Shown here piece after piece: positions 35,472 through 44,782 of a DNA stretch of 64,000 nt. The stretch is from assembly GCF_001625085.1 (NCBI RefSeq), contig NZ_BDAW01000038.1, forward strand, positions 20,248 to 84,247, given 5' to 3'. The position numbers were made by a program, and so were the translations under genes. Numbering within the stretch: position 1 is the stretch's first letter; the number at the start of each line of letters is the position of its first letter. The notes beneath the pieces were generated by a model, which saw nothing but the letters and a program-made list of their open reading frames with translations, searched no databases and was not told the DNA's origin. The stretch comes from Nocardia acidivorans NBRC 108247. Its GTDB lineage: Bacteria; Actinomycetota; Actinomycetes; Mycobacteriales; Mycobacteriaceae.

Positions 35472-36656
35472 ATGAGGAAACTTCGACGGCAGCGCAGCGC
35501 GACCGCACTGGCCGGACTCGGACTGGTGGCCGCGCTGACCGCGGCGGCCTGCGCCAACCAGGACCCCGCGCCCGCGGCGAACAGCGCCCACCACGATCAG
35601 ACCATCGTGGACGCCATGAATGCCGCTGTGCGTGGCGGATTCCCAGGGGTGCAGGTGGTCATCACCGGCCCCGCCGGACGGCGCACCCTGACCGCCGGCA
35701 AGGGCGATCTCGCCACCGGCGCACCGATCGCGGACGACGCGCGGGTCCGAATCGGCAGCAATACCAAGACCTTCGTCGCCACGGTGGTACTGCAATTGGT
35801 GGCCGAGGGAAAACTCGATCCGGACGCGCCCATCGAACGCTATCTGCCCGGCGTCGTCCAGGGCACCGGCAATGACGGCAACCGGATCAGCGTGCGACAG
35901 CTGCTCCAGCACACCAGCGGCCTGCCCGATTACCTCGCGGGCGGCGACCCGGAACTGCGCGCCGCCACGAATACCCCACAGCTGGACGTGACTCGAGAGG
36001 ACACCCGCTGGACCCAATACCTCCCGGCGGACCTGGTGCGCTTGGCCATGACCATGCCACCGCAATTCGAACCCGGCGCGCGCTCGGTCTACACCAACAC
36101 CAACTATCTGCTGCTCGGCATGCTCATCGAGAAGATCACCGGGCACACCGCCGCCGCCGAAATCGGCACCCGCGTCATCGACGAACTGGGTTTGCGGGAC
36201 ACCTACTACCCGGCCGCCGGGGAAACCGTCATTCGGGGACCGCATCCCAAGGGCTATCAGGTGCTCGACGGTAAGCAACTCGACTTCACCGACCTCAACC
36301 CCTCCTGGGCCGACAGCGCGGGCGGCATGGTCTCCACCGGAGCCGATCTCAACCGCTTCTTCACCGCGCTCCTGAAGGGCGATCTACTCTCCGCCGCCCA
36401 GCTCGCGCAAATGAAGCGGACCGTACCCTTCGATCGAATGCCCGGCGGCGGTTACGGATTGGGCCTCATTCGCGTGGCGAACTCCTGCGATCGGGAGATC
36501 TGGGGTCACGGCGGCAGCATCCCCGGCTTCGAAACCCGCAATGGCGTCCTACCCGACGGCACCGCGGTCACCGTCACCGTCAATCAGCTCCCCACCGATG
36601 AGGCGAGCGCGGATCTGGCCACGGCGGTCGCGGACGCCGCCCTGTGCACGAGTTGA
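35472..36656 (+). CDS. Secreted class C beta-lactamase/DD-peptidase-like serine hydrolase
   Basis: The 394-residue protein has an N-terminal export signal ending ALTAAACANQ; the cysteine suggests a lipoprotein although the lipobox is poor (AAAC). The active-site set is complete: SNTK (Ser-x-x-Lys), YTN and HGGS. It could be a DD-carboxypeptidase or esterase rather than a true beta-lactamase. TAGGCT lies 7 bases before ATG 35472. It is followed 55 bp later by a secreted peptidase-like gene. Confidence 0.85.
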   Translation: MRKLRRQRSATALAGLGLVAALTAAACANQDPAPAANSAHHDQTIVDAMNAAVRGGFPGVQVVITGPAGRRTLTAGKGDLATGAPIADDARVRIGSNTKTFVATVVLQLVAEGKLDPDAPIERYLPGVVQGTGNDGNRISVRQLLQHTSGLPDYLAGGDPELRAATNTPQLDVTREDTRWTQYLPADLVRLAMTMPPQFEPGARSVYTNTNYLLLGMLIEKITGHTAAAEIGTRVIDELGLRDTYYPAAGETVIRGPHPKGYQVLDGKQLDFTDLNPSWADSAGGMVSTGADLNRFFTALLKGDLLSAAQLAQMKRTVPFDRMPGGGYGLGLIRVANSCDREIWGHGGSIPGFETRNGVLPDGTAVTVTVNQLPTDEASADLATAVADAALCTS

Positions 36657-36711
36657 ACCACCCCGTGCCGCATCCCGATTCGTCAGCACCGCACGCTTGG
36701 AAGGAATGACC

Positions 36712-38295
36712 GTGCGTCACTCGAACAGCACCGACCCCGCCGAACTCCCCGACTCGCACAGCACACCGCGGCGTTCCCGCCGGGCCCGGCGTCGACTGGG
36801 ATGGGGGGTGGCGGGCGTGGCCGGAGTCGCCGCCGTGATCGGCGCCGTGCTCGTCACACCGATCGTCCCGGCCGCCGAGGCCGAACCCGCACTGGACCGG
36901 TTCTACAGTCAGCGCCCGGAATGGAAGCCCTGCGGTGACGCCCCGCTCGACGCGGCGGGCGCGCAATGCGCCGATATCACCGTGCCGCTGAATTACGCTG
37001 CCCCGCAGGGCGAGACGATCACCGTCGCCATCTCACGGATCGCCGCCACCGATCGGGCGAACCGGCGCGGCATCATCCTGTCCAACCCGGGCGGTCCCGG
37101 TGGTGCGGGCCTGGGCTTCACGGTCGAGTTCGGAGCGGCCATGACCGCCGATGTCCGCGCCCGCTACGACCTCATCGGTATCGACCCGCGCGGGGTGGGC
37201 CGCTCCTCGGCCGTGCACTGCGGCTGGCCACGCGGCTTCGGCTTGCAATCGGCGGGCCTGGATGCGGTGGGCTATGCCGAATCCGTCGCGGTGCAGTCCG
37301 ATCTGGCCGCGCGCTGCGCCGCTTCCGGCGGAGAACGGCTGCGGTACTTCACCACTCGCAATACCGCCCGCGATCTCGATGTCATTCGCGGTGTCCTCGG
37401 CGAGGAGAAGGCCAGCTTCTACGGCACCTCCTACGGCACCTACCTGGGCTCGGTCTACACCCAGATGTTCCCCGAGCGCAGTGACCGCATCGTGCTGGAC
37501 AGTTCGGTCGATCCGGTCCGCTACGGCGCGGTCGACATGATGCGCGATATGGGCGCACCCAATGAGGCCGCCCTGGACAGCTGGGCAGATTCGGCCGCGG
37601 CCAAGGAGGGGGAATACCACCTGGGCGCTAATCGCGAACAGGTGCGCGCCACCCTGATGGATCTGATTCGCCGTGCGGCCGAGAAGCCCATCCGGATAGG
37701 CGAATACGAGGTGGACGAACATTCGCTGCCGATGATGATCTTCACCGCGCTCGACGATCCGCGCACCTACGACACCGTCTCCGATATGGTCCGCCTGTTC
37801 GCCGATGCGGCCGACGGCGTTCCGGTCGATCCGGACCCGGGCATCCTGAAGTCGCTGGCCTACATGCTGAAGGCCGATCCGGAGGACGGCGCGGCGCAGA
37901 TGGCCATCATGTGCGGCGATGTCGCCGTACCTCGCGATCCGGGGTGGTACTGGCGCAATATCGAGGCGGCGCGTGCCACCCAGCCGGTATTCGGCGCGTT
38001 CGCCAACAACATCACCCCCTGCGCCTTCTGGGCCCCGCCGGTGGAATCACCCACGGTGGTGGACAATTCGATCCCGGCGCTTATCGTGCAGTCCACCGGT
38101 GACACCCGCACCAGCTACGGCAATGCCCAGGGCATGCACCGGGCGCTACCCGCCTCGCGCATGGTGACGCTGGAGAATGTGGCCATCCACTGGATCTTCG
38201 GCCGCTATCCGAACAGCTGTGTGTACTCGGCGGTCAACACCTACTTCCGGGACGGCGCCTTGCCCGCGAATGATGTGACCTGCCAAGCGGATTGA
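36712..38295 (+). CDS. Exported alpha/beta hydrolase, tripeptidyl aminopeptidase (S33/TAP) type
   Basis: The 527-residue protein has an N-terminal membrane anchor or signal (about residues 30-55), the oxyanion HG-like NPGGPGGAG, nucleophile YGTSYGTYLG, and the TAP C-terminal domain with a late Asp (QSTGDTRT) and His (VAIHWIF). It probably cleaves N-terminal peptides or esters outside the cell. GTG 36712 is preferred, 6 bases after AAGGA; ATG 36706 overlaps that site. Confidence 0.85.
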   Translation: MRHSNSTDPAELPDSHSTPRRSRRARRRLGWGVAGVAGVAAVIGAVLVTPIVPAAEAEPALDRFYSQRPEWKPCGDAPLDAAGAQCADITVPLNYAAPQGETITVAISRIAATDRANRRGIILSNPGGPGGAGLGFTVEFGAAMTADVRARYDLIGIDPRGVGRSSAVHCGWPRGFGLQSAGLDAVGYAESVAVQSDLAARCAASGGERLRYFTTRNTARDLDVIRGVLGEEKASFYGTSYGTYLGSVYTQMFPERSDRIVLDSSVDPVRYGAVDMMRDMGAPNEAALDSWADSAAAKEGEYHLGANREQVRATLMDLIRRAAEKPIRIGEYEVDEHSLPMMIFTALDDPRTYDTVSDMVRLFADAADGVPVDPDPGILKSLAYMLKADPEDGAAQMAIMCGDVAVPRDPGWYWRNIEAARATQPVFGAFANNITPCAFWAPPVESPTVVDNSIPALIVQSTGDTRTSYGNAQGMHRALPASRMVTLENVAIHWIFGRYPNSCVYSAVNTYFRDGALPANDVTCQAD

Positions 38296-38325
38296 GGCGG
38301 TGCGGGTGGCGAAGGCCGGGCCCGC

Positions 38326-38970
38326 TCACGCATTGAGATAGGCGAGCACCGCCAGCACCCGGCGGTGCCCGACCTCGTCCGCGAACAACCCGAGTTTGGC
38401 GAAGATGCTCCGAATGTGTTTGAGCACAGCGCCTTCGGAGACCACGAGGCGCTCGGCAATGGTGCCGTTGTCGAGCCCCTCCGCCATCAGCGCCAGCACC
38501 TCGCGTTCGCGCGGGGTCAGCGCCGAGAGCGGATCGTCCGCCTTGCGCCGCACCAGCAATTGCGAGATCACCTCCGGATCCATGGCGGTGCCGCCGTCGG
38601 CCACCCGCCGCAGCGACTCCAGGAATCGATCCACCTTGCCGACTCGTTCCTTGAGCAGATAGCCGACCCCGCCCGCACCGTCGCCGAGCAGTTCGGCCGC
38701 ATAGCTGTCCTCCACCCACGCCGAGAGCACCAGCACCGGCAAGCCGGGGTGAATTCGCCTGGCCCGCACCGCCGCCCGCAATCCGTCATCGGTGAAGGTG
38801 GGCGGCATCCGTACATCCACCACCAGTGCGTCCGGCCGATCCGCCGTCACCGCGGTGAGCAGATCATCGGCATTGTCGACGGCCGCGACCACCTCGATGC
38901 CGGCGGATCGCAACAGCAGTACCAACCCCTCGCGCAGCAGGGCATCGTCCTCGGCGATGATCACTCGCAC
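38326..38970 (-). CDS. Two-component response regulator (NarL/LuxR type)
   Basis: The 214-residue protein has a receiver domain (IIAEDDALLREGL, phospho-acceptor Asp in VVDVRMPP, Lys in LLKERV) and a LuxR helix-turn-helix (LTPREREVLALMAEGLDN, EGAVLKHIRSIFAKLG). GTG 38970 starts the receiver domain 46 bp after the kinase stop, in one operon. Confidence 0.92.
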   Translation of the reverse strand: MRVIIAEDDALLREGLVLLLRSAGIEVVAAVDNADDLLTAVTADRPDALVVDVRMPPTFTDDGLRAAVRARRIHPGLPVLVLSAWVEDSYAAELLGDGAGGVGYLLKERVGKVDRFLESLRRVADGGTAMDPEVISQLLVRRKADDPLSALTPREREVLALMAEGLDNGTIAERLVVSEGAVLKHIRSIFAKLGLFADEVGHRRVLAVLAYLNA

Positions 38971-39016
38971 GGCGGCACCGTCCGCGCGGTCTCGTGCTCG
39001 GTGGCGTTCTCGGCCT

Positions 39017-40318
39017 TCATGATCCGCACGGTAGCTCCACCCGCACCACGGTGGGCCCACCGGCCGGGCTGCTCAGCAGCATGCGCCCGTCCAATGCCTC
39101 GGCCCGCCGCCTGATGCCCGCCAGCCCGCCACCCTCGATAGCGCGGGCCTCGCCGACCCCGTCATCGCGGATCTCGACGGTCAGCAGGTCCCTCGTCCCG
39201 CCGAGCGTGACCGAAATATGCTGGGCCCGAGAGTGTTTGGTGGCATTGGTGAGCGCCTCCGCGATCACGAAATAGGCGGCCGCCTCGACCGCCGCCGGTC
39301 GCCGCGGGAAGGCGTCGGCCGCTCCCGGGCCGCTCCCGGTGTCCGCATCGGCCGGGAGCCGTGCGCCCCGGCCGAGATCCACCGTGCAGGGAATGGGACT
39401 GCGCGCCGCCAGCGCCGAGATCGCACTGGCCAGACCGCGATCCGACAGCACCGGCGGATAGACGCTGCGCACCACTTCGCGCAGTTCGGCCAGCGCCGCC
39501 GTGGCGGTGTCCTGCGCCTTGCGCACCAATTCGTCGGCGGTCGCCGGATCCCGTTGCCGCACCTGCTCGGCCACCCCGAGCTGCATGATCACCGCCGCGA
39601 TCCGGGCCTGCGCGCCATCGTGCAGATCCCGTTCGATGCGCCGCAGTTCCGCGCCGTGCGCGTCCAGTGCCGCCGCCCGGGTGGCGGTCAATTCCGCGAC
39701 CCGATGCGCGAGCACGGCGCCCTCGGCGGGGCCCAGCAGGTACGCGGCCACCCGCGCTTGCCACCGCGCCGCCACCGGAGCCTGTAGGGCCAGCCAGAGG
39801 AACGGCAGCCCGGCGAGCGAACCCGCCAGGGCCAGTGCCCAGGAGTCCACGACGAACCCCAGCCCCTCGATGCTCCGGGGTGTCAGCAGCCGCCAGAACC
39901 AGGGTCGAACCGTTTGCAGCACCGCGGCCACCGGCAGCACCACCGCCAGCACCCCCAGGAAAATTCCGGTCAGCGCGTTCCACGCCAGCCAGCCCAGATC
40001 CCGCCGATTGGCGGGATCGCGGACCAGCGTCGCCCACTGCTCCCGCCACCCGCCTTCCATCGGCTCGTACGGCACCGGAATCCGCTCCCCGAGATACTTT
40101 CCGGCGCGCCACCGGTCCAGCCGCACCAGCGGCCGCACCACCTTCACCGCCTCCGGCAGCACCGGAATACCCACTCCGACCAGGCAGGCGGCCCCGACGA
40201 TCAGCAGCCCGGCCACCGCGAAGACCGATACCAACGAGGTGACCGCACCCAGGCCGAGATACCAGAGCGCGCCCGGCATCTCGCGCAGCCGACCCGCCAC
40301 CCACCGCACAACGGTCAT
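39017..40318 (-). CDS. Sensor histidine kinase (HPK7 type)
   Basis: The 433-residue protein has an N-terminal membrane sensor with about four helices, an HPK7 phospho-acceptor ERDLHDGAQARI, and an HATPase domain (EALTNATKHS, DDGVG, GGGLAGIRRRAEAL). Stimulus unknown; such NarL-type pairs often respond to envelope stress. No gene is supported in 40319-40526 upstream. Confidence 0.9.
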   Translation of the reverse strand: MTVVRWVAGRLREMPGALWYLGLGAVTSLVSVFAVAGLLIVGAACLVGVGIPVLPEAVKVVRPLVRLDRWRAGKYLGERIPVPYEPMEGGWREQWATLVRDPANRRDLGWLAWNALTGIFLGVLAVVLPVAAVLQTVRPWFWRLLTPRSIEGLGFVVDSWALALAGSLAGLPFLWLALQAPVAARWQARVAAYLLGPAEGAVLAHRVAELTATRAAALDAHGAELRRIERDLHDGAQARIAAVIMQLGVAEQVRQRDPATADELVRKAQDTATAALAELREVVRSVYPPVLSDRGLASAISALAARSPIPCTVDLGRGARLPADADTGSGPGAADAFPRRPAAVEAAAYFVIAEALTNATKHSRAQHISVTLGGTRDLLTVEIRDDGVGEARAIEGGGLAGIRRRAEALDGRMLLSSPAGGPTVVRVELPCGS

Positions 40319-40526
40319 CGTCGCCTCGCTCCCGGTCGCACCGGGAGCGGCGCGCGCACCGCATCGAGGGCGGTCATCGCCCCGTCACCGGCACTGTCGC
40401 AGCTCGTCGCACCCGTCCAACCTATCCGCCCCGCGAGTATCTCCACCCCGGCCCCTTCGAGAGGCGAACGAGTCCTTACCTTCGGCCCGCCCCACCTCAG
40501 CGGCCGGGGCCGGGGACGACACGGCG

Positions 40527-40685
40527 CTACTGCCAGAGGGGTGGTAGCAGCCTGCTGGGTCCCGGGGCCGAAGGCAGGACCGGGGCGTAGCCCCAGCGCG
40601 CGCAGGTCTTCAGGATCTGCGCGGCCAACGGGTGTGGGCCGATCCCCGGGGCGGGCTGCCCCGGGCGCGCGGTCTCGGTGTTCAT
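40527..40685 (-). CDS. 52-residue protein coupled to rsgA
   Basis: ATG 40685 overlaps the rsgA stop by four bases (ATGA) and the frame gives 52 residues (MNTETARPGQPAPG start, LKTCARWGYAPVLP centre). No family is recognised and no membrane helix or signal is present. The tight overlap argues for translation, the length and Pro-rich composition argue for caution. Confidence 0.45.
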   Translation of the reverse strand: MNTETARPGQPAPGIGPHPLAAQILKTCARWGYAPVLPSAPGPSRLLPPLWQ

Positions 40686-41827
40686 CGGCCGAATTGGCTG
40701 CGTTGGCGGTACATGCGGCGCTGATCCTTGTTGATCTGCTTCCAGGCTCGCTCGCGTTCGGCGCGCAAGCGGCTGTCCGAGCGCGCGGCCATCCACTCGT
40801 TCTCGCGGGAGAGTTTGCGGTAGCTGGTCAGCCGGCGTTCGGGCAGCGCACCCGATTCGATGGCGGCGCGGACGGCGCAGCCGGGTTCCCGATCGTGCGA
40901 ACAGTCGCTGAAACGGCATGCGGCGGCGAGGGATTCGATATCGCTGAAGGTGCGCCCGATCCCCTCCCCGGCATCCCAGAGTCCGATGGAGCGCAGTCCC
41001 GGGGTGTCGATGAGCGCCCCGCCGCCCGGCAGCGGCCGCAGTTCGCGATGCACGGTGGTGTGCCGCCCGCGCTTATCACCTTCGCGAACCTCGTTGGTGG
41101 CGAATACCTCCGAGCCCAGCAGCGCATTGGCAAGGGTGGATTTGCCCGCACCTGAGGGGCCGAGCAGGGCCACCGTGCCGTCCAGGACGGCGGTCAGCAC
41201 CTCCATGCCGAGTCCGGTGGCCGCGCTCACCGCCAGGACGGTGGCGCCGGGTGCGGCGGCGCGTACCTCGTCCAGGGAAAGATCCACCGCCAGATCGGCT
41301 TTGGTGAGCACCACCACCGGTTGCGCACCGGATTCCCAGGCCAGGGCGAGCATGCGCTCGATGCGCCCGAGATCCACATCCCCGTCGCCGGGCGAACAGA
41401 TCAGCACCGTGTCCACATTCGCGGCCAGCACCTGATCGGCGGCGCGGGCCCGCGAATCGGAGTGCCCGGAAACCGCGGCCCGCACGATCGCGGTTCTGCG
41501 CGGCAACAGCTTTCGCACCACCGCGGAATTCAGCATGCGGCGGGTGGTGGGCAGTTCACCGTATTCATTGCTCAGCCCGACCCAATCGCCGGTGCACAGA
41601 CCGCTCACCTCGGAGTCCGAGCGCGGGCAGCGGGCGCGCACGATAACGGCCTCGGCCTGATCGGGCAGGCGGGTGGCGGCGATCGGCACCGCCACGTCGC
41701 ATCCGCTGCGATCCATGCGCAGCAGACGTGCCGGGATCAGCGAATCACCCAGCAGCGGAAGGTATTCGGCGGCCACATCGGGGGTCCAGCCGTAGGGAGC
41801 GAGCAGGTCGAAATCGACCACAGACAT
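40682..41827 (-). CDS. rsgA: Ribosome small-subunit-dependent GTPase RsgA
   Basis: RsgA is a circularly permuted GTPase that checks 30S maturation. The 381-residue protein has G4 TKAD before G1 GPSGAGKST and G3 DTPG, and a C-terminal zinc site (Cys-x4-Cys-x-His-x5-Cys in CRFSDCSHDREPGC). ATG 41827 lies 11 bases after AAAGGA. It is preceded by a 30-codon ORF with a strong ribosome-binding site and a hairpin, suggesting attenuation. Confidence 0.93.
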   Translation of the reverse strand: MSVVDFDLLAPYGWTPDVAAEYLPLLGDSLIPARLLRMDRSGCDVAVPIAATRLPDQAEAVIVRARCPRSDSEVSGLCTGDWVGLSNEYGELPTTRRMLNSAVVRKLLPRRTAIVRAAVSGHSDSRARAADQVLAANVDTVLICSPGDGDVDLGRIERMLALAWESGAQPVVVLTKADLAVDLSLDEVRAAAPGATVLAVSAATGLGMEVLTAVLDGTVALLGPSGAGKSTLANALLGSEVFATNEVREGDKRGRHTTVHRELRPLPGGGALIDTPGLRSIGLWDAGEGIGRTFSDIESLAAACRFSDCSHDREPGCAVRAAIESGALPERRLTSYRKLSRENEWMAARSDSRLRAERERAWKQINKDQRRMYRQRSQFGR

Positions 41828-41851
41828 GATGGGGGAGTCCTTTGACGGGCG

Positions 41852-41870
41852 TGAGCCCGCATCGGGCTCA
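41852..41870 (-). promoter_or_regulatory. Hairpin between leader ORF and rsgA
   Basis: A perfect 8-bp stem TGAGCCCG/CGGGCTCA with a 3-base loop begins at the leader stop codon and ends 24 bases before the rsgA start. A stalled ribosome on the leader would cover it. Confidence 0.55.
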
Positions 41871-41960
41871 GCGCGAGAAGTTCGAGGTGGATACGCGCGC
41901 AGCGACGGCCGTGATGAGCTCAAAGCCTCGCGCGGGCACGACAATCCGTGCTGTGGTCAC
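41868..41960 (-). CDS. 30-residue leader peptide upstream of rsgA
   Basis: GTG 41960 follows an almost ideal GAAGGAGGTGGATTAC ribosome-binding site, the strongest in the window. The ORF encodes 30 residues (VTTARIVVPARG start, STSNFSR end) and stops at 41868. It is too short for most annotation. Its codons show no long run of one amino acid, so any attenuation signal is not obvious. A TTGACA hexamer (42033-42038, minus strand) could be the -35 of its promoter. Confidence 0.5.
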   Translation of the reverse strand: MTTARIVVPARGFELITAVAARVSTSNFSR

Positions 41961-42078
41961 GTAATCCACCTCCTTCTCTCCCCTGGGCGGCCACCGGAGC
42001 GACCGCGACGCCGAACAAGAACGGGCTAACCCTGTCAACTCCGCCCGATCGGCGCAAACTATTTTCTGACCAGCGCCT

Positions 42079-43008
42079 TCACGCCTTGGCCTCGGGCTTG
42101 CGGAACTGCTCGCGCCGCCCGAGCCGCTGCAACCGCAGCCACTCCATGAACCCCTGCGGATCTTTCTGCTGCATCAGGAAGAACCAGCCGAACCGAGCCA
42201 GCTCCTGCGGCAACAGCTTTCGCATACCGGGCTGCGCCATCAGATATCCGCGATTGCGATAGGTGAAGTACCGCTTCACCGGATCGTCCGGATACTGGGT
42301 GTGCATCCGCCCGCCCAGAATCGGCTTGAACTCCTCCGACCCGTTGGGGTGCAGGTAAGCGGTCTGCAGACAGGTGCCGAACGGCAGTCCCGAACGCACC
42401 AGGCGTCGATGCACCTCGACCTCGTCACCGCGCACGAAGAGCCGCAGATCCGGTACGCCGATAATGTCCACGGCCTCCGCGGACACCAGCGCGCCATTGA
42501 AGAGCGAGGCGATCCCGGGTAGGAAATCCTCGTCGCCGAGCTCGGAGCGGAACCGCCGCCACACCACACCGCGGCGCAGCGGGAAGGCCAGGCGGTCCGG
42601 ATCGTCGATATCGGCGACCACCGGCGAGACCTCGACCAGCTGATGCCGCTTCGCGCAATCGAACAGCGTGGCAAGCACTTCCGGCCCGTCCGGGCGGCCG
42701 TCGTCATCGGCGAGCCACACCCAGTCCGCGCCCATGGTGAGCGCGTGCAGCATGCCGAGCGCGAATCCGCCCGCCCCGCCGAGATTGTGCGCCGAACCCA
42801 GATAGGTGGATTCGATGGGCTGATTGCGGACCAGCTCGCCGACCTCGGCCTCATTGCCGTTGTCCACCACGATGAGGTGGTCGATCGCCCGCGTCTGGGT
42901 GGAGAGCACCTTCAGCGATTCGGCGAGCAGATCCTTGCGTTTATGGGTCACCACAATGGCGACGATGCGGGCATCGTCCCCGAAATGCGGTGTGGTCTGG
43001 TCGGTCAT
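42079..43008 (-). CDS. glfT1: Galactofuranosyltransferase GlfT1
   Basis: GlfT1 adds the first galactofuranose residues to the rhamnose-GlcNAc linker lipid. The 309-residue GT2 protein has VVTHKRKDLL, VVDNGN, LADDDGRP and RGDEVEVHRRLVRSG. It overlaps wzt by four bases (ATGA). The wzm-wzt-glfT1 order matches Rv3783-Rv3781-Rv3782 in content. Confidence 0.95.
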   Translation of the reverse strand: MTDQTTPHFGDDARIVAIVVTHKRKDLLAESLKVLSTQTRAIDHLIVVDNGNEAEVGELVRNQPIESTYLGSAHNLGGAGGFALGMLHALTMGADWVWLADDDGRPDGPEVLATLFDCAKRHQLVEVSPVVADIDDPDRLAFPLRRGVVWRRFRSELGDEDFLPGIASLFNGALVSAEAVDIIGVPDLRLFVRGDEVEVHRRLVRSGLPFGTCLQTAYLHPNGSEEFKPILGGRMHTQYPDDPVKRYFTYRNRGYLMAQPGMRKLLPQELARFGWFFLMQQKDPQGFMEWLRLQRLGRREQFRKPEAKA

Positions 43009-43820
43009 GCGGGATTCCGTTCGGTGTCACGTTCCAGATCCCGCAGCACCTGCGCCACGTGATCGCCCGCCTCCGGGCCTTCGTACGCGCGCACGACCTC
43101 TTCGATGCCGCCGTGCATGCGTACCTGTCCATGATCTATCCACATCGCGGAATCACACAGCTGGGCCAGGAATTCATTGGAGTGGCTGGCGAAGACCAGA
43201 ATGCCGGACCGGGAGACCAATTCCTGCAGGCGGATTCGCGCCTTCTTCATGAATTCCGCGTCGACCGCGCCGATGCCCTCGTCCAGCAGCAGGATCTCCG
43301 GATCGATGGAGGTGACCACACCCATGGCCAGGCGTACGCGCATACCCGTGGAGTAGGTGCGCAGCGGCATCGCCAGATATTCGCCCAATTCGGTGAAATC
43401 GGCGATCTCGTCGATCAGCGAGAGCATCTTCTTCCGGGTCTGCCCGAGGAACAGCCCGCGAATAATGATGTTGTCGTAGCCCGAAACCTCCGGGTCCATA
43501 CCGACGCCGAGATCGAAGACCGGCGCCACCCGGCCGCGAATCCGGGCCGAGCCGCGGGTGGGTTCGTAGATACCCGAAAGCAGCCGCAGCAGTGTCGATT
43601 TGCCCGCGCCATTGTGCCCGACCAGGCCGACGCGATCGCCTTCCTTCAGCGACATGGTGATATCGCGCAAAGCCTCCACGACCACCACATCGGACTGATT
43701 GCGCCCGATGGCGCCGCCGGCCGACCCCAGCACCGCTTTCTTCAGCGATCTGGATTTCGCGTCGAAGATCGGGAACTCCACCCACGCGTTCTGGGCCTCG
43801 ATACTCACATGGTCGGTCAT
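43005..43820 (-). CDS. wzt: Galactan exporter ATPase Wzt
   Basis: This is the nucleotide-binding subunit of the ABC transporter that exports lipid-linked galactan. The 271-residue protein has Walker A GHNGAGKST, signature YSTGMRVRLA and Walker B LLLDEGIGAVD. It lacks the C-terminal carbohydrate-binding domain of E. coli O9a Wzt, as in mycobacteria. Seven bases separate it from wzm. Confidence 0.94.
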   Translation of the reverse strand: MTDHVSIEAQNAWVEFPIFDAKSRSLKKAVLGSAGGAIGRNQSDVVVVEALRDITMSLKEGDRVGLVGHNGAGKSTLLRLLSGIYEPTRGSARIRGRVAPVFDLGVGMDPEVSGYDNIIIRGLFLGQTRKKMLSLIDEIADFTELGEYLAMPLRTYSTGMRVRLAMGVVTSIDPEILLLDEGIGAVDAEFMKKARIRLQELVSRSGILVFASHSNEFLAQLCDSAMWIDHGQVRMHGGIEEVVRAYEGPEAGDHVAQVLRDLERDTERNPA

Positions 43821-43827
43821 TGAGCCT

Positions 43828-44712
43828 TCACACCCAGTAGGGGACGCGGGAACGGAACTTCTTCATGGCCAGTATCGCGACGATCCAGCCGACGACGGTG
43901 ATGGCCAGCACCACGATCCAGCTGCGCAGGTGAATCGGATCGCCGAGCAGCGGTGCGCGCACGATCTCGAGGTAGTGGAAGGTGGGGACCAGTTCGGCCA
44001 GCTTGGCACGGTCGCTCGCGGTGCCCGACAGCGCGGTCGGCTTCCACATGACCGGGGTGAGCACGAACAGCATCAGCGTGGTGCTGCCCAGGATCGGCGC
44101 GAGATCGCGGTACCGGGTGCTGAAGATGCCGAAGACGATGGTCACCCAGAGCGCGTTGAGGAAGATCAGCAGCAGGCCCGGAATCGCCAGCAGCGCCGAC
44201 CAGTGCAGATGCCGCCAGATGCTGAAGGCGGCCACCATGATCACGTAGATGATCAGGTTGTGCGCGAAGAACAGGAACTGCCGCCACACCAGCCGATAGA
44301 CGTGCACGCTCAAGGCGGACGGAAGTTGTTTGATCAGCCCCTCATTGGCGATGAAGACATCCGAGCCCTCGAGAATGCTGGCATTGATGACATTCCAGAC
44401 AATCAGCCCGACCGTCACATACGGCAGATAAGAAGTCAGTGACTGTCCGAACAGGGTGGCATACAACACACCCATGGCCGCCGCCTGCAATCCGGTGGCG
44501 ATGGTGATCCAGAACGGCCCGAGCACCGAGCGCCGATACCGCTGTTTGATGTCCTGCCAGCCGAGCGCCAACCACAATTCACGCTGGGAGAATCCGTCGC
44601 GAAAGTCCTTGAAGGCGCGCGCGAAGGACTGGGAGTCCGACACCAGGGGCACGGGGGGTTCGTCCGCGCGCACGTCGGTCGTCGCCGAATCGGGGGGAGC
44701 AGCAGCAGGCAC
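43828..44712 (-). CDS. wzm: Galactan exporter permease Wzm
   Basis: The 294-residue ABC-2 permease has six helices and the N-terminal amphipathic segment QRELWLALGWQDIKQRYRRS typical of O-antigen exporters. It pairs with Wzt. GTG 44712 lies 8 bases after TAGGGT on the minus strand, a leaderless promoter for the whole wzm-wzt-glfT1 operon. Confidence 0.94.
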   Translation of the reverse strand: MPAAAPPDSATTDVRADEPPVPLVSDSQSFARAFKDFRDGFSQRELWLALGWQDIKQRYRRSVLGPFWITIATGLQAAAMGVLYATLFGQSLTSYLPYVTVGLIVWNVINASILEGSDVFIANEGLIKQLPSALSVHVYRLVWRQFLFFAHNLIIYVIMVAAFSIWRHLHWSALLAIPGLLLIFLNALWVTIVFGIFSTRYRDLAPILGSTTLMLFVLTPVMWKPTALSGTASDRAKLAELVPTFHYLEIVRAPLLGDPIHLRSWIVVLAITVVGWIVAILAMKKFRSRVPYWV

Positions 44713-44782
44713 AGTCCCCGACCCTATCTAATAGCTCGGGCTTTGCGACGAGAACCTGCCGCCGATCCGGCCGCTGAACGGG

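Noticed and set aside
40319..40526. Gene between the histidine kinase and the small rsgA-linked ORF
   Set aside because: Only GC-rich shadow frames; no ribosome-binding site or motif.
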